DNA of 64,000 nt from positions 327,178 through 391,177 of the forward strand of contig CAJXRQ010000001.1 in the NCBI GenBank assembly GCA_913060505.1. Reading direction: 5' to 3'. Positions 48,584 to 56,015 of the stretch are shown here, piece by piece (the first letter of the stretch is position 1; every line of letters begins with the position of its first letter). This stretch comes from an uncultured Desulfovibrio sp. Its GTDB lineage: Bacteria; Desulfobacterota; Desulfovibrionia; Desulfovibrionales; Desulfovibrionaceae. The position numbers and the translations under genes are program-made. A model generated the notes under the pieces. It was given only the letters and a program-made list of their open reading frames with translations, ran no database searches and was not told the origin of the DNA.

Positions 48584-49351
48584 TTATTTTAAGTCCTGCT
48601 CGAGTTTTTTGAGGATTTTGTGCGCAGATTCGACAATTTCCCCCTGTAAATCATAGGGAGCGATGTTTTCCATGTCAGCCCTGCGTACCTCGTCACTCAT
48701 GGGGATGACGCCAAGCAAATCGGTCTCGGGAAGATGTGAGCGAAGGTAGGCTATTTCGGTTTCGTTGCGAACTTTGCTGGCAACGACAAAGTGTTTTTTT
48801 AGTCCGATGTCCGCAGCGAGCTTCCAAATTTGTTTGGCTGTCTGCACGCTGCGAGACCCTGGTTCCACCACGGTGATCAGGGCATCAACGGATTCTGCTG
48901 TTCCGCGGCCAAGATGCTCGATGCCTGCTTCCATGTCCATGACGACGCTTTCGCCTTTTTGAAAGAGAATATGTTTCATGAGCGTCCTGACCAATGCGTG
49001 CTCAGGACAAATGCAACCGCCGCCGCCTTGTTCGACCGTGCCGAGGAGGAGTAGCCGGATGCCATTGTGCTCGATAGCGAATTCGTTCGGAATATCAGCG
49101 ACATATGGTGTCAGAGAGTAGAATCCGTCGCCTTCGGCCCCGGTTCTCTCTTCTGCGAGGTCTTTCATTTTGGAAATGGGAGTGGCGGCGGCCAGGGATT
49201 CGGGGGAAATACCGATGGCGGAACCGAAGTTGGCGTCCGGATCGGCGTCAATGGCCAGCACTGTGTCGCCCCGGTCAGCCAGCAGGCGGGCCAGGAGTCC
49301 GGCGAGCGTTGTTTTGCCGACGCCGCCCTTGCCGGTGATAGCAATTTTCAT
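48584..49351 (-). CDS. cooC: CO dehydrogenase nickel-insertion ATPase CooC
   Basis: CooC is a MinD-type ATPase that binds nickel and matures the C-cluster of CooS. The 255 residues have the deviant Walker A ITGKGGVGKTT (about residues 5-15), the DMEAGIEHLGRGT segment, and the metal-binding CxC at Cys113 and Cys115 (GGCICPEH), which forms the dimer nickel site in characterised CooC. AGGAGGTTCAC precedes the ATG. It is last in hypA-cooF-cooS-cooC, separated from cooS by a strong hairpin. Confidence 0.95.
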   Translation of the reverse strand: MKIAITGKGGVGKTTLAGLLARLLADRGDTVLAIDADPDANFGSAIGISPESLAAATPISKMKDLAEERTGAEGDGFYSLTPYVADIPNEFAIEHNGIRLLLLGTVEQGGGGCICPEHALVRTLMKHILFQKGESVVMDMEAGIEHLGRGTAESVDALITVVEPGSRSVQTAKQIWKLAADIGLKKHFVVASKVRNETEIAYLRSHLPETDLLGVIPMSDEVRRADMENIAPYDLQGEIVESAHKILKKLEQDLK

Positions 49352-49368
49352 GTGAACCTCCTGAAATT

Positions 49369-49394
49369 GGCCCGCCGTCAGAAAACGGCGGGCC
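49369..49394 (-). terminator. cooS-cooC intercistronic hairpin
   Basis: A perfect 10-bp GC-rich stem (GGCCCGCCGT 49369-49378 with ACGGCGGGCC 49385-49394) has a 6-nt loop. On the minus strand only AATTTC follows, so termination should be partial at most. It could protect the 3' end of cooFS mRNA and reduce cooC output relative to the abundant enzyme. Confidence 0.6.
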
Positions 49395-49408
49395 TTTGAC
49401 TTGTTTCG

Positions 49409-51316
49409 TCAGATGCCCAGTCCCTGACGCTTTTCCATAAGCGCTTCATACAGCTTGTCGGCAGCGGCGATCGGATCGGTTTCCGGGATGAAGTAACCAC
49501 CGAAAAGTTCCTTGGCGTCTTCGGTAAGGACTTTGACAACACCGGGAGCACCCGTGATTTGAGGCATGATACCGATATGGGTGGGGAAGCCGAGAGCCAC
49601 AGCCCAACTGCCAATGGCAACTGCCTTTTCGGACATCATTTCCGGAGCGGAAGCAACTACCGGCAGATCGCTTAAATCGACATCAAGGGCCTCTGCCAGT
49701 GCGGAGGCGACCAGAACGGCCCGGGAGTTGTCAACGCAGGAACCCATGTGGAGTACCGGCGGCAGAGGGCCTTCGAGTCCTGCGGCCGTTCCTACTGCGG
49801 TCAAAATGCCGAGCAGGGATTCGCCGCAGTATTTTTGAGCCGCTTCCTGAGTCATCATGCCGTTTTTGGCAAAGGCACCCGCGCCGCATCCTGTGGCAAG
49901 CACGAGAACATTTTTCGCCAACAGTTCCTTGGCGATGGTCATGAAGGAATCGTCGTGCTTGACTCTGGTGTTGTTGCATCCGGCGAACAGGGCCACGCCC
50001 TTGATGTCACCGCTGACGATGGCATCTATGAGCGGCTTGAGCGGATCCTCGGCATTGACCTTCGACAGGGCGGCGACGATGGCTTCCTTGCTGAAGCCGA
50101 CAATGGCTGTTTCCTTGACATCGGGAATGTTGACCCGTGCGGGATCGCGACGGTTGAATGCCTCAATGGACAGGTGAACGATTTCCCGGGCTTTCTCCAG
50201 TGCATTTTCCTCACTGAACTCAACGTGGTGGGCGCCGGTGATTTTGTTATCCGGCACCGTCGTGATTATTTCAGTGTGGAAACAACTGCCGACGGAAGCG
50301 ATGGATGGCATGATACACTGGACATCCACGACCATGGAGTCAATGGCTCCGGTGAGGAGGGCCATATCCTGCGAGAGGTAGTTGGTGGCCAGTGGGATTC
50401 CCCGGCGAAGCATGACTTCGTTTCCGGTACAGCATACGCCGACCACGTTGATGCCTCCGGGGGCTCCAGCTGCAATGGCTTCGTCATTGAGTTTTATGGC
50501 CATATCGCAGATGACCTCGCTGAGCAGTGGGTTGTGACCGTGCAGGGCGATGTTGACTGCGTCTTCCTTGAGAACTCCGAGATTGGCCTTGGTGACAACC
50601 GGTTGCGGAGTACCGAACATGGCGTCGGAGAGTTCCGTGGCAAGTACCATCCCGGTGTAGTCGGCCAGCGCTCCCCGCATGCCTCCCATGAGCAGATTGA
50701 CGTGATCCGCTTCACAGCCCACATGGGTACGGCCAAGGATGTTGGTGACAATGGCGTCAATGTTGTGCGGCATGACCCCGAGGGCCTTGATTCTCTCCAC
50801 ACGTTTGGCCGGCAGGGTTTTGGTAAGCCATACGCAACCGCTGGAGTTGTCCTGATTCATGTAATCGTGGAGGCTGGCCAGGGCGACATCCAGAGCTATA
50901 TCCCGGGTGGAACGACCTTCCGTTTCCACATCGAGCGTTTGGGCTATGTTCATCAGTTTGGTTTCATCCTTGATGGAATAAGCCTCAAGGCCGTGCTTGC
51001 CCAGATGCTCCATGGCGAGGGCTATATGCCTGCCGTGTTCGGAGTGGGCCGCGGCCCCGGCTGCCTGCATCCGAATGAAATTACGCGCGACGATAACATC
51101 CGCAGTTGCTCCACATATGCCCCGATCCGCTCCTTTGCCAAACGGATCAATGCGGCATGGTCCCTTCCAGCAGATGCGGCAACATACACCGAGTTCGCCG
51201 AATCCACATTGGGGTTGCATCTTCTCGTAACGGTCCCAGGGTGTTTCGATGCCTTCCTTTTTGGCCAAAGGGACGAGCAGGTCCATTGATTTGTCGATAG
51301 AAACGTTTTGAGGCAT
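49409..51316 (-). CDS. cooS: carbon-monoxide dehydrogenase catalytic subunit (Ni-CODH)
   Basis: CooS oxidises CO with water to CO2, two protons and two electrons. From ATG 51316 it has 635 residues, the standard monofunctional length; longer open frame upstream overlaps cooF. The D-cluster cysteines (Cys37, Cys45) and B-cluster cysteines (Cys46, 49, 54, 68) are in place. So are all C-cluster ligands: His261 and Cys295/296, Cys334, Cys447, Cys477 and Cys527, each offset by a constant 4 from my recollection of the Rhodospirillum rubrum enzyme. It should be fully functional. cooF lies 4 nt upstream. Confidence 0.97.
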   Translation of the reverse strand: MPQNVSIDKSMDLLVPLAKKEGIETPWDRYEKMQPQCGFGELGVCCRICWKGPCRIDPFGKGADRGICGATADVIVARNFIRMQAAGAAAHSEHGRHIALAMEHLGKHGLEAYSIKDETKLMNIAQTLDVETEGRSTRDIALDVALASLHDYMNQDNSSGCVWLTKTLPAKRVERIKALGVMPHNIDAIVTNILGRTHVGCEADHVNLLMGGMRGALADYTGMVLATELSDAMFGTPQPVVTKANLGVLKEDAVNIALHGHNPLLSEVICDMAIKLNDEAIAAGAPGGINVVGVCCTGNEVMLRRGIPLATNYLSQDMALLTGAIDSMVVDVQCIMPSIASVGSCFHTEIITTVPDNKITGAHHVEFSEENALEKAREIVHLSIEAFNRRDPARVNIPDVKETAIVGFSKEAIVAALSKVNAEDPLKPLIDAIVSGDIKGVALFAGCNNTRVKHDDSFMTIAKELLAKNVLVLATGCGAGAFAKNGMMTQEAAQKYCGESLLGILTAVGTAAGLEGPLPPVLHMGSCVDNSRAVLVASALAEALDVDLSDLPVVASAPEMMSEKAVAIGSWAVALGFPTHIGIMPQITGAPGVVKVLTEDAKELFGGYFIPETDPIAAADKLYEALMEKRQGLGI

Positions 51317-51320
51317 GGTG

Positions 51321-51881
51321 TTATCCTTTGTAAATGGAAGTGGGATGGCTTGCTTCACGAGCTCTGGCGAGCATAAGCTGCTGACGGTAGTCGGTGATGG
51401 TGACCAGGCGTAGCGCCCCGGTGGGACAGGCTTCCACGCAGCCGCAATGGAACTGCCCTTCGTCATCGACCTGTTGAATACAGAGGTCACACTTCTTGGC
51501 GACACCCTGATTTGTCCGTCCTTTTTCGGTGATTCCTTCCTTGACGACTTCGATGGCACCAAACGGGCAGGCCATGACGCAGACCTTGCAACCGACGCAG
51601 CGGTTCTCATTTACCCTGACAATGCCGTCGTCCTGATAGATCGCCCCGGTGGGGCAGGCGTGGGCGCACGGTGCATCTTCGCACTGGCGGCACTGCATGG
51701 GAACCTTGACGCCATCGACCCGAACGACATGGATTCTGGGGACAAGCTGGTATTGGCTTGCCTTGGCTTCAGCCAGAGTGTAGCCGCTATGCGCCTGGGC
51801 ACAGGCCAACTCACACTGTTTGCAACCGACACATTTTGATGCGTCGGCGTAGATGATGGGATTTTCGTTTGGTCCGGACAC
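51321..51881 (-). CDS. cooF: CO dehydrogenase electron carrier CooF
   Basis: CooF is a ferredoxin-like protein carrying electrons from CooS to the hydrogenase. The GTG at 51881 sits 4 nt after GGGAGGAG and gives 186 residues; a TTG at 51917 further up overlaps hypA. Four cysteine-rich cluster motifs follow in order: CVGCKQCELAC, CRQCEDAPCAHACP, CVGCKVCVMACP and CDLCIQQ with CGCVEACP. This is the four-[4Fe-4S] HydN/CooF pattern. Confidence 0.94.
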   Translation of the reverse strand: MSGPNENPIIYADASKCVGCKQCELACAQAHSGYTLAEAKASQYQLVPRIHVVRVDGVKVPMQCRQCEDAPCAHACPTGAIYQDDGIVRVNENRCVGCKVCVMACPFGAIEVVKEGITEKGRTNQGVAKKCDLCIQQVDDEGQFHCGCVEACPTGALRLVTITDYRQQLMLARAREASHPTSIYKG

Positions 51882-51903
51882 AGATCTCCTCCCATTTGGT
51901 TGA

Positions 51904-52245
51904 TTAGTCGGCTTCAAAACTTTTTACATAAAGTTCGCGCCCCTGTTCGAGGCACACATCGCCGCCGGCACACTTTGGACAGGTGCCTGACCATTGCTTC
52001 CGTCCCAGGGAAGCTCCACACTTTTCGCAGCGGAAAACCGCAGCGACCGGTTCGATGATCAGTTTGGCCCCTGCAAGTGCTCCGGATTCAACGGCAACGT
52101 CGAAACACCCCCGCAAAGTTTCCTTTTCGACACAGGTCAGCTCTCCGATGCACATAGTGATCGAATTTATTTTTGAAACGCCATGCTTCCTCGCTTCATC
52201 CTCCACGATGGAGATAGTGCTCAGAACGATTGATGTTTCATGCAT
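51904..52245 (-). CDS. hypA: hydrogenase nickel incorporation protein HypA
   Basis: HypA delivers nickel for [NiFe] centre assembly. The 113-residue protein starts MHETSI, with the nickel-binding His2, and has the zinc pairs Cys73/Cys76 and Cys89/Cys92 (FRCEKCGAS and GTCPKC). It is the first gene after the second CooA box and 22 nt before cooF. It could therefore be made with CODH on CO exposure and serve the hydrogenase, the CODH or both. HypB and the other Hyp proteins are not in the window. Confidence 0.94.
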   Translation of the reverse strand: MHETSIVLSTISIVEDEARKHGVSKINSITMCIGELTCVEKETLRGCFDVAVESGALAGAKLIIEPVAAVFRCEKCGASLGRKQWSGTCPKCAGGDVCLEQGRELYVKSFEAD

Positions 52246-52326
52246 GACCGAGGCCTCAATGGTTTGGGTTTACGTCGCTGCCGTAGCATGTAGAGAACCA
52301 GTCAACCTCTGCCGACGATAAAAATC

Positions 52327-52342
52327 TGTCCTGTTTTTGACA
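52327..52342 (-). promoter_or_regulatory. CooA-type box upstream of hypA-cooFSC
   Basis: The 16-bp palindrome TGTCC-TGTTTT-TGACA (TGTCA-N6-GGACA on the minus strand) lies 82 nt before the hypA start. It shares both half-sites exactly with the box before cooM. CooA sites in R. rubrum have the TGTC-N8-GACA form. Activation of hypA-cooF-cooS-cooC by the adjacent CooA-like protein is inferred. Confidence 0.75.
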
Positions 52343-52367
52343 GAAAGAAGATTTAAGTGAAAATGAT

Positions 52368-52399
52368 TTGCGCCTCGCCATGTGAATGGCGAGGCGCAA
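52368..52399 (-). terminator. hairpin terminator after cooH
   Basis: A perfect 14-bp stem (52368-52381 with 52386-52399) has a GTGA loop. On the minus strand it is followed by AATCATTTTC, a poor T-tract. It lies 45 nt past the cooH stop and upstream of the second CooA box, so it marks the boundary between the cooMKLXUH and hypA-cooFSC transcripts, perhaps with readthrough. Confidence 0.65.
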
Positions 52400-52443
52400 T
52401 ATTATGACGGATCGTGTACGTAATGTGGCTGATACCGGGCTTT

Positions 52444-53526
52444 TTACCGCTCCGTGCATGATATGCAAGGGTCAATGCTGTTGATTATGAGTGGTATGTC
52501 GGAGATTTTGCAATTGTGCATCATGGCATGAAGCGCTTCCCAATTCATATAGGTGGGAACACGCCATTTCAGTCGTTGGGGCCTGTCCGTGCCGTCAGAC
52601 TTGAGATAGTAGATCAATTCGCCGCGGGGAGCCTCCGAACGCGCGACGGATTGGCCGGGCGGAATCTCAGGCAAACAGTCCGGAACAGTGGGGCCTTTTG
52701 GCATCCGTTCAAGACATTGTTCCATGAGGGAAATCGCGTCCATGGCTTCCCGAAGGCGGACCAGCGCACGGCTGCGGACATCAGCGGCCTCTTCCGTCTG
52801 CACGGTGAAGGAGAGCTGATCATATGCCGAGTACGGCGCTTTGTCCCTGACGTCATAGGCGATACCGGAGCCTCTGGCGACCGGGCCGACCACCCCCAGG
52901 CGGACGGCGTCCTTTTTTGGCAGAATGCCGATCCCTTTGGTCCGCGCGGTGATCAGCGGATCCTTTGCATAGATCTGATAGATTTCATCCAGAGGGCGTT
53001 TCATTTCCTCCAGCTGGGTGCGGAGAAAGGACTCGATCCCATCGTCAAGGTCATACTTGACACCGCCGATGCAGTTGGCTGCGAGATCCATCCGGTTGCC
53101 GTATACGCCTTCCTTGATATCCTGTGCCTGCTCCCGTATTTCCATGACATGCATGAACAGGGAGTTGAATCCGATAGTATGCGCCATGATCCCGACATTG
53201 AAAAGGTTGGAAGCGAGGCGTTTTATTTCATCGGCCATGACCCGGAGGTAGCGGGCTCGTTCGGGAATGTCGATGCCCGCCACGTTTTCCACGGCCATAC
53301 AGTAGGTGCAGGGGTGGCTGTTCGAGCAAAGTGAACAGAGTCGTTCCGTCAGGGTTATGTTTTGAAAATAGTTGCGCTGAAGAGCCAGCGATTCCATGCC
53401 GCGATGGACGTGTCCTGCAGAAATTTCAAGTCCCTTGACTGTTTCGCCCTCGATGTCCACGCGGAAGTACATGGGCTCTTCAAGAGCCACATGCAGAGGG
53501 CCGACCGGGATGGAATAGGTTGCCAT
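52444..53526 (-). CDS. cooH: CO-induced hydrogenase large subunit CooH
   Basis: CooH carries the [NiFe] site of a group-4 membrane-bound hydrogenase and is related to NuoD. The 360 residues have the N-terminal nickel ligands Cys64 and Cys67 (RLCSLCSNSHPCTYC) and the C-terminal ligands Cys354 and Cys357 in DPCISCTER. The protein ends right there, with no cleavable extension, so no maturation protease should be needed, and Arg replaces the usual final His. It is last in cooMKLXUH, overlapping cooU by one base. Confidence 0.94.
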   Translation of the reverse strand: MATYSIPVGPLHVALEEPMYFRVDIEGETVKGLEISAGHVHRGMESLALQRNYFQNITLTERLCSLCSNSHPCTYCMAVENVAGIDIPERARYLRVMADEIKRLASNLFNVGIMAHTIGFNSLFMHVMEIREQAQDIKEGVYGNRMDLAANCIGGVKYDLDDGIESFLRTQLEEMKRPLDEIYQIYAKDPLITARTKGIGILPKKDAVRLGVVGPVARGSGIAYDVRDKAPYSAYDQLSFTVQTEEAADVRSRALVRLREAMDAISLMEQCLERMPKGPTVPDCLPEIPPGQSVARSEAPRGELIYYLKSDGTDRPQRLKWRVPTYMNWEALHAMMHNCKISDIPLIINSIDPCISCTER

Positions 53527-54065
53527 TATTTTGCCTCCTTGGCCCAGTCGGGCATACTGGTTTCGGCAAAGATGGTTTCCCAGAGCCGTTTGGTCGATGC
53601 GCCGTTCATCATGGAAGAGAGCGGAATGAGCCGGTTGAAAACGCCGGAATCGATGTCAGGATCGAGAAAAAGCCTTTTGGGGGCATCCCGGCCAGTCAGT
53701 TTTACCTCAAAGAGTTCCGCGAATTCCCGCTCGTGCCAGTCCGCGTTGGTGAAATCATTGACCAATGAAGGTACACAGCGGTCATCGGGGGTAACCGGAA
53801 TGGAAACGTTCAACACGGCGCCATCAAGATCGAAGTTGTAAACCAGCTCCATATTCCCCCCGCAGGAGAATTTTTCTTCGTTGAAAGCTGTGATTGCGCA
53901 AAGCCTTGCTCCGTGTGCGGCCAGGCGTTTTGCCGTTTCCGGGAGCGCTGCGGCGGAGGGCAGTGCCAGCCAGCCGAAGATGTTGCCGTTTGAGTCCGTG
54001 GTGTGGACGATAGTCCGGTCGGGAAAAATGGACTCGAAGGGGCTGTCCGTTGTTTTGGTGCTCAT
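53526..54065 (-). CDS. cooU: hydrogenase subunit CooU (NuoC-like)
   Basis: The 179-residue soluble subunit corresponds to the 30-kDa NuoC protein of complex I. The family signature region appears as ADWHEREFAELFEVKLTGR, followed by KRLFLDPDIDSG. It should bind the CooH-CooL core. It overlaps cooX by 4 nt (ATGA at 54062-54065) and cooH by 1 nt. Confidence 0.9.
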   Translation of the reverse strand: MSTKTTDSPFESIFPDRTIVHTTDSNGNIFGWLALPSAAALPETAKRLAAHGARLCAITAFNEEKFSCGGNMELVYNFDLDGAVLNVSIPVTPDDRCVPSLVNDFTNADWHEREFAELFEVKLTGRDAPKRLFLDPDIDSGVFNRLIPLSSMMNGASTKRLWETIFAETSMPDWAKEAK

Positions 54066-54604
54066 GAATTACTCCTGTCAGTCGAGAAACAGGTTTTGCT
54101 TTTGATTTGCTGCATAGCCGAGGTCAGGCGTCTGCAGTCCGGGCAGATTTGCATGATTTCAGCGGTGTTTACGGCGCCTACCAACCCTTTGGCCAAACGT
54201 TGGTGCAGGTGGGGCAACATCCGTTTTCCACATCTTTTGCAAACGGGGTATTCGACGAACTGCACCTCACAGCATGTGTATTTTTCGGATTGTTCGTGAG
54301 ACAGGTGCCAGTCATTGGTCATGGTGATTGCATTGGCTGGACAGTAATGTTCGCACAAGCCGCAGAATGTACATGTGTTGTGCCAGAGCCTGAACTCCAT
54401 TCCCCGTCCGTCGGCTGATTCGGTCATGGCAATGGCTCCGCCGGCGCATACGTGGCTACAGATGCCACATGCCAGGCAGCGTTCGGGATTAAGCTCGGCA
54501 CGGCCGCGCAGTCGTTTCGGAGTGAAGGTGTCGCCAAAGGGAAATGCTTCTGTGGCCGGCCCCTTGATGATATTTCGAACGAGTATTTTCAGGAACGGAA
54601 GCAT
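54062..54604 (-). CDS. cooX: hydrogenase ferredoxin subunit CooX
   Basis: The 180 residues contain two [4Fe-4S] motifs, Cys43/46/49/53 and Cys78/81/84/88, like NuoI. They should connect CooF to the proximal cluster of CooL. The C-terminal half has further cysteine pairs (VCKRCGKRM and ICPDCRR), as in the HycF/HyfH group, probably a zinc-binding knuckle. It overlaps cooL (TAATG) and cooU (ATGA), so the run is translationally coupled. Confidence 0.92.
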   Translation of the reverse strand: MLPFLKILVRNIIKGPATEAFPFGDTFTPKRLRGRAELNPERCLACGICSHVCAGGAIAMTESADGRGMEFRLWHNTCTFCGLCEHYCPANAITMTNDWHLSHEQSEKYTCCEVQFVEYPVCKRCGKRMLPHLHQRLAKGLVGAVNTAEIMQICPDCRRLTSAMQQIKSKTCFSTDRSNS

Positions 54605-55047
54605 TACGCTACCTCCATGATCTGTTTTTTCCAGATTTCACACGCCTTGAGGATACCTTCCATGATCGCCTGTGGGCGAGGCGGGCATCCCGGTACGTTG
54701 ACGTCTATTGGGATGTATCGGTCCATCGGGCCTTCGATGGAGTAACTGTCACGAAATACCCCGCCGGAGATGGGACAGATGCCCACGGCCACCGTGACTT
54801 TGGGATGGGGAATCTCTTCATAGACCCGGAGGACGCGTTCCTTGACACGCGTGGTCAAGGGGCCGGATATGAGAACGATGTCCGCGTGGCGGGGGCTGCC
54901 GCAATATTTGCAGCCAAGTCTTTCGACGTCGTAGCGGGGGATGAGTGCGGTCGTTGCCAACTCCACGTCGCATCCGTTGCAGGAACCGGCGTTGATCCGG
55001 TACAGCCAGGGAGATTTGTGGACAAACTGTTTGAGATACTTGTGCAT
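54604..55047 (-). CDS. cooL: hydrogenase small subunit CooL (NuoB-like)
   Basis: CooL holds the proximal [4Fe-4S] cluster next to the nickel site. From ATG 55047, after GAGGTAATC, it has 147 residues with cluster ligands Cys23, Cys26 (GSCNGCDVE), Cys91 (AVGICPISGG) and Cys121 (VPGCPPRP). Open frame upstream overlaps cooK and is discarded. Two more cysteines in GCKYCGSPR (46 and 49) are also present. Confidence 0.94.
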   Translation of the reverse strand: MHKYLKQFVHKSPWLYRINAGSCNGCDVELATTALIPRYDVERLGCKYCGSPRHADIVLISGPLTTRVKERVLRVYEEIPHPKVTVAVGICPISGGVFRDSYSIEGPMDRYIPIDVNVPGCPPRPQAIMEGILKACEIWKKQIMEVA

Positions 55048-55058
55048 GATTACCTCGT

Positions 55059-56009
55059 TTAACGGAGCAGGAACGCGCCAAGCAGGCTGACGTATGCCAG
55101 CGAGGACGGATATTTCAGGAAAAAGATAAAGGCCTGATCTATGCGCAAACGGCCGGTCGAAGCCCGGAACAGGGATACGGCCGTCAGCATGAGCACCAGA
55201 CATTTAACCAGGTGGAAGGGGAGGTTTACCCATATGCCGCCGGGAAGGAGCAACGGGAAAAAGAGTGCCACGCCGAGGCTGAGAACCACCATGAGCTTGA
55301 CCGCCGACATCAGGTTGAAAAGAGCGAGCAATGGACCGGAATATTCAAGAACCGGCCCTTCAATCACTTCTTCCTCCGCCTCGGGAATGTCGAAGAGACC
55401 GGCTCCCATGGTGCCGGGTATGAATAACAGATAGGCAAGAAATGCCGGGATCATGACAGGGTCGAGCAGGAACGGACCATTGGCGGTCTGGTAGGCGATG
55501 ATGCCGTCCAGGGAAAGGCTCCAGTCCGCCCGGACCGCGACCGCAAGCAGGGTGGCGAGCAACGGTATTTCGTAGGCGAACATGATGACCATTTCCCGCG
55601 AAAAGCCAATAGCCCCGAAAGGGGAACTGGAGGAGGAACCTCCAAACATGAACGCAAGTGCGGGAAGAGAGAACAGGTAGAGAAGGACAAAAATGTCTCC
55701 GGCCCCCGGGATGCCCTTCCAGACACCCGCTATGGGCACAAGAGCCGCACATACGAGGCTGCCCATCAACCCCATCATCGGAGCAAGTTTGAAGATCGCA
55801 TCATTGGCACTTTCCGGTATCAGGATTTCCTTGGTGCTCAATTTGATTATGTCGAAGACGGGTTGCAGTACCGGTGGACCGACACGGCGTTGCAGTCGGG
55901 CCACGGCTATCCTGTCCATTCCCTTGAAGAGCAGCCCCGTGGCCAGGGCGAACAGGCCGCCCGGGAATATGAGCAAGGCGATGCCTGCATGGATATAGTC
56001 GTTGATCAT
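55059..56009 (-). CDS. cooK: hydrogenase membrane subunit CooK (NuoH-like)
   Basis: The 316-residue protein has about eight hydrophobic segments and the NuoH signature loop MDRIAVARLQRRVGPPVLQP with DIIKLSTKEI. A second conserved acidic loop is visible as GLFDIPEAEEEVIEGPVLEY. It anchors the hydrogenase to the membrane at the site corresponding to the quinone end of complex I. AAGGAG overlaps the cooM stop, 8 nt before the ATG. Confidence 0.94.
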   Translation of the reverse strand: MINDYIHAGIALLIFPGGLFALATGLLFKGMDRIAVARLQRRVGPPVLQPVFDIIKLSTKEILIPESANDAIFKLAPMMGLMGSLVCAALVPIAGVWKGIPGAGDIFVLLYLFSLPALAFMFGGSSSSSPFGAIGFSREMVIMFAYEIPLLATLLAVAVRADWSLSLDGIIAYQTANGPFLLDPVMIPAFLAYLLFIPGTMGAGLFDIPEAEEEVIEGPVLEYSGPLLALFNLMSAVKLMVVLSLGVALFFPLLLPGGIWVNLPFHLVKCLVLMLTAVSLFRASTGRLRIDQAFIFFLKYPSSLAYVSLLGAFLLR

Positions 56010-56015
56010 GGTTTT

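Noticed and set aside
48376..48612. 78-codon plus-strand frame near the 3' end of cooC
   Set aside because: Overlaps the cooC end, has no ribosome binding site and no family-like composition.
51882..51917. Upstream TTG start for cooF
   Set aside because: It lies inside the end of hypA, while the GTG at 51881 sits right behind a strong GGGAGGAG ribosome binding site.
52368..52399. Reading the cooH-hypA hairpin as the CooA site
   Set aside because: The stem is a GC-rich 14-bp RNA hairpin typical of a transcript end; the CooA box is the separate TGTC-N8-GACA palindrome 26 nt further downstream.
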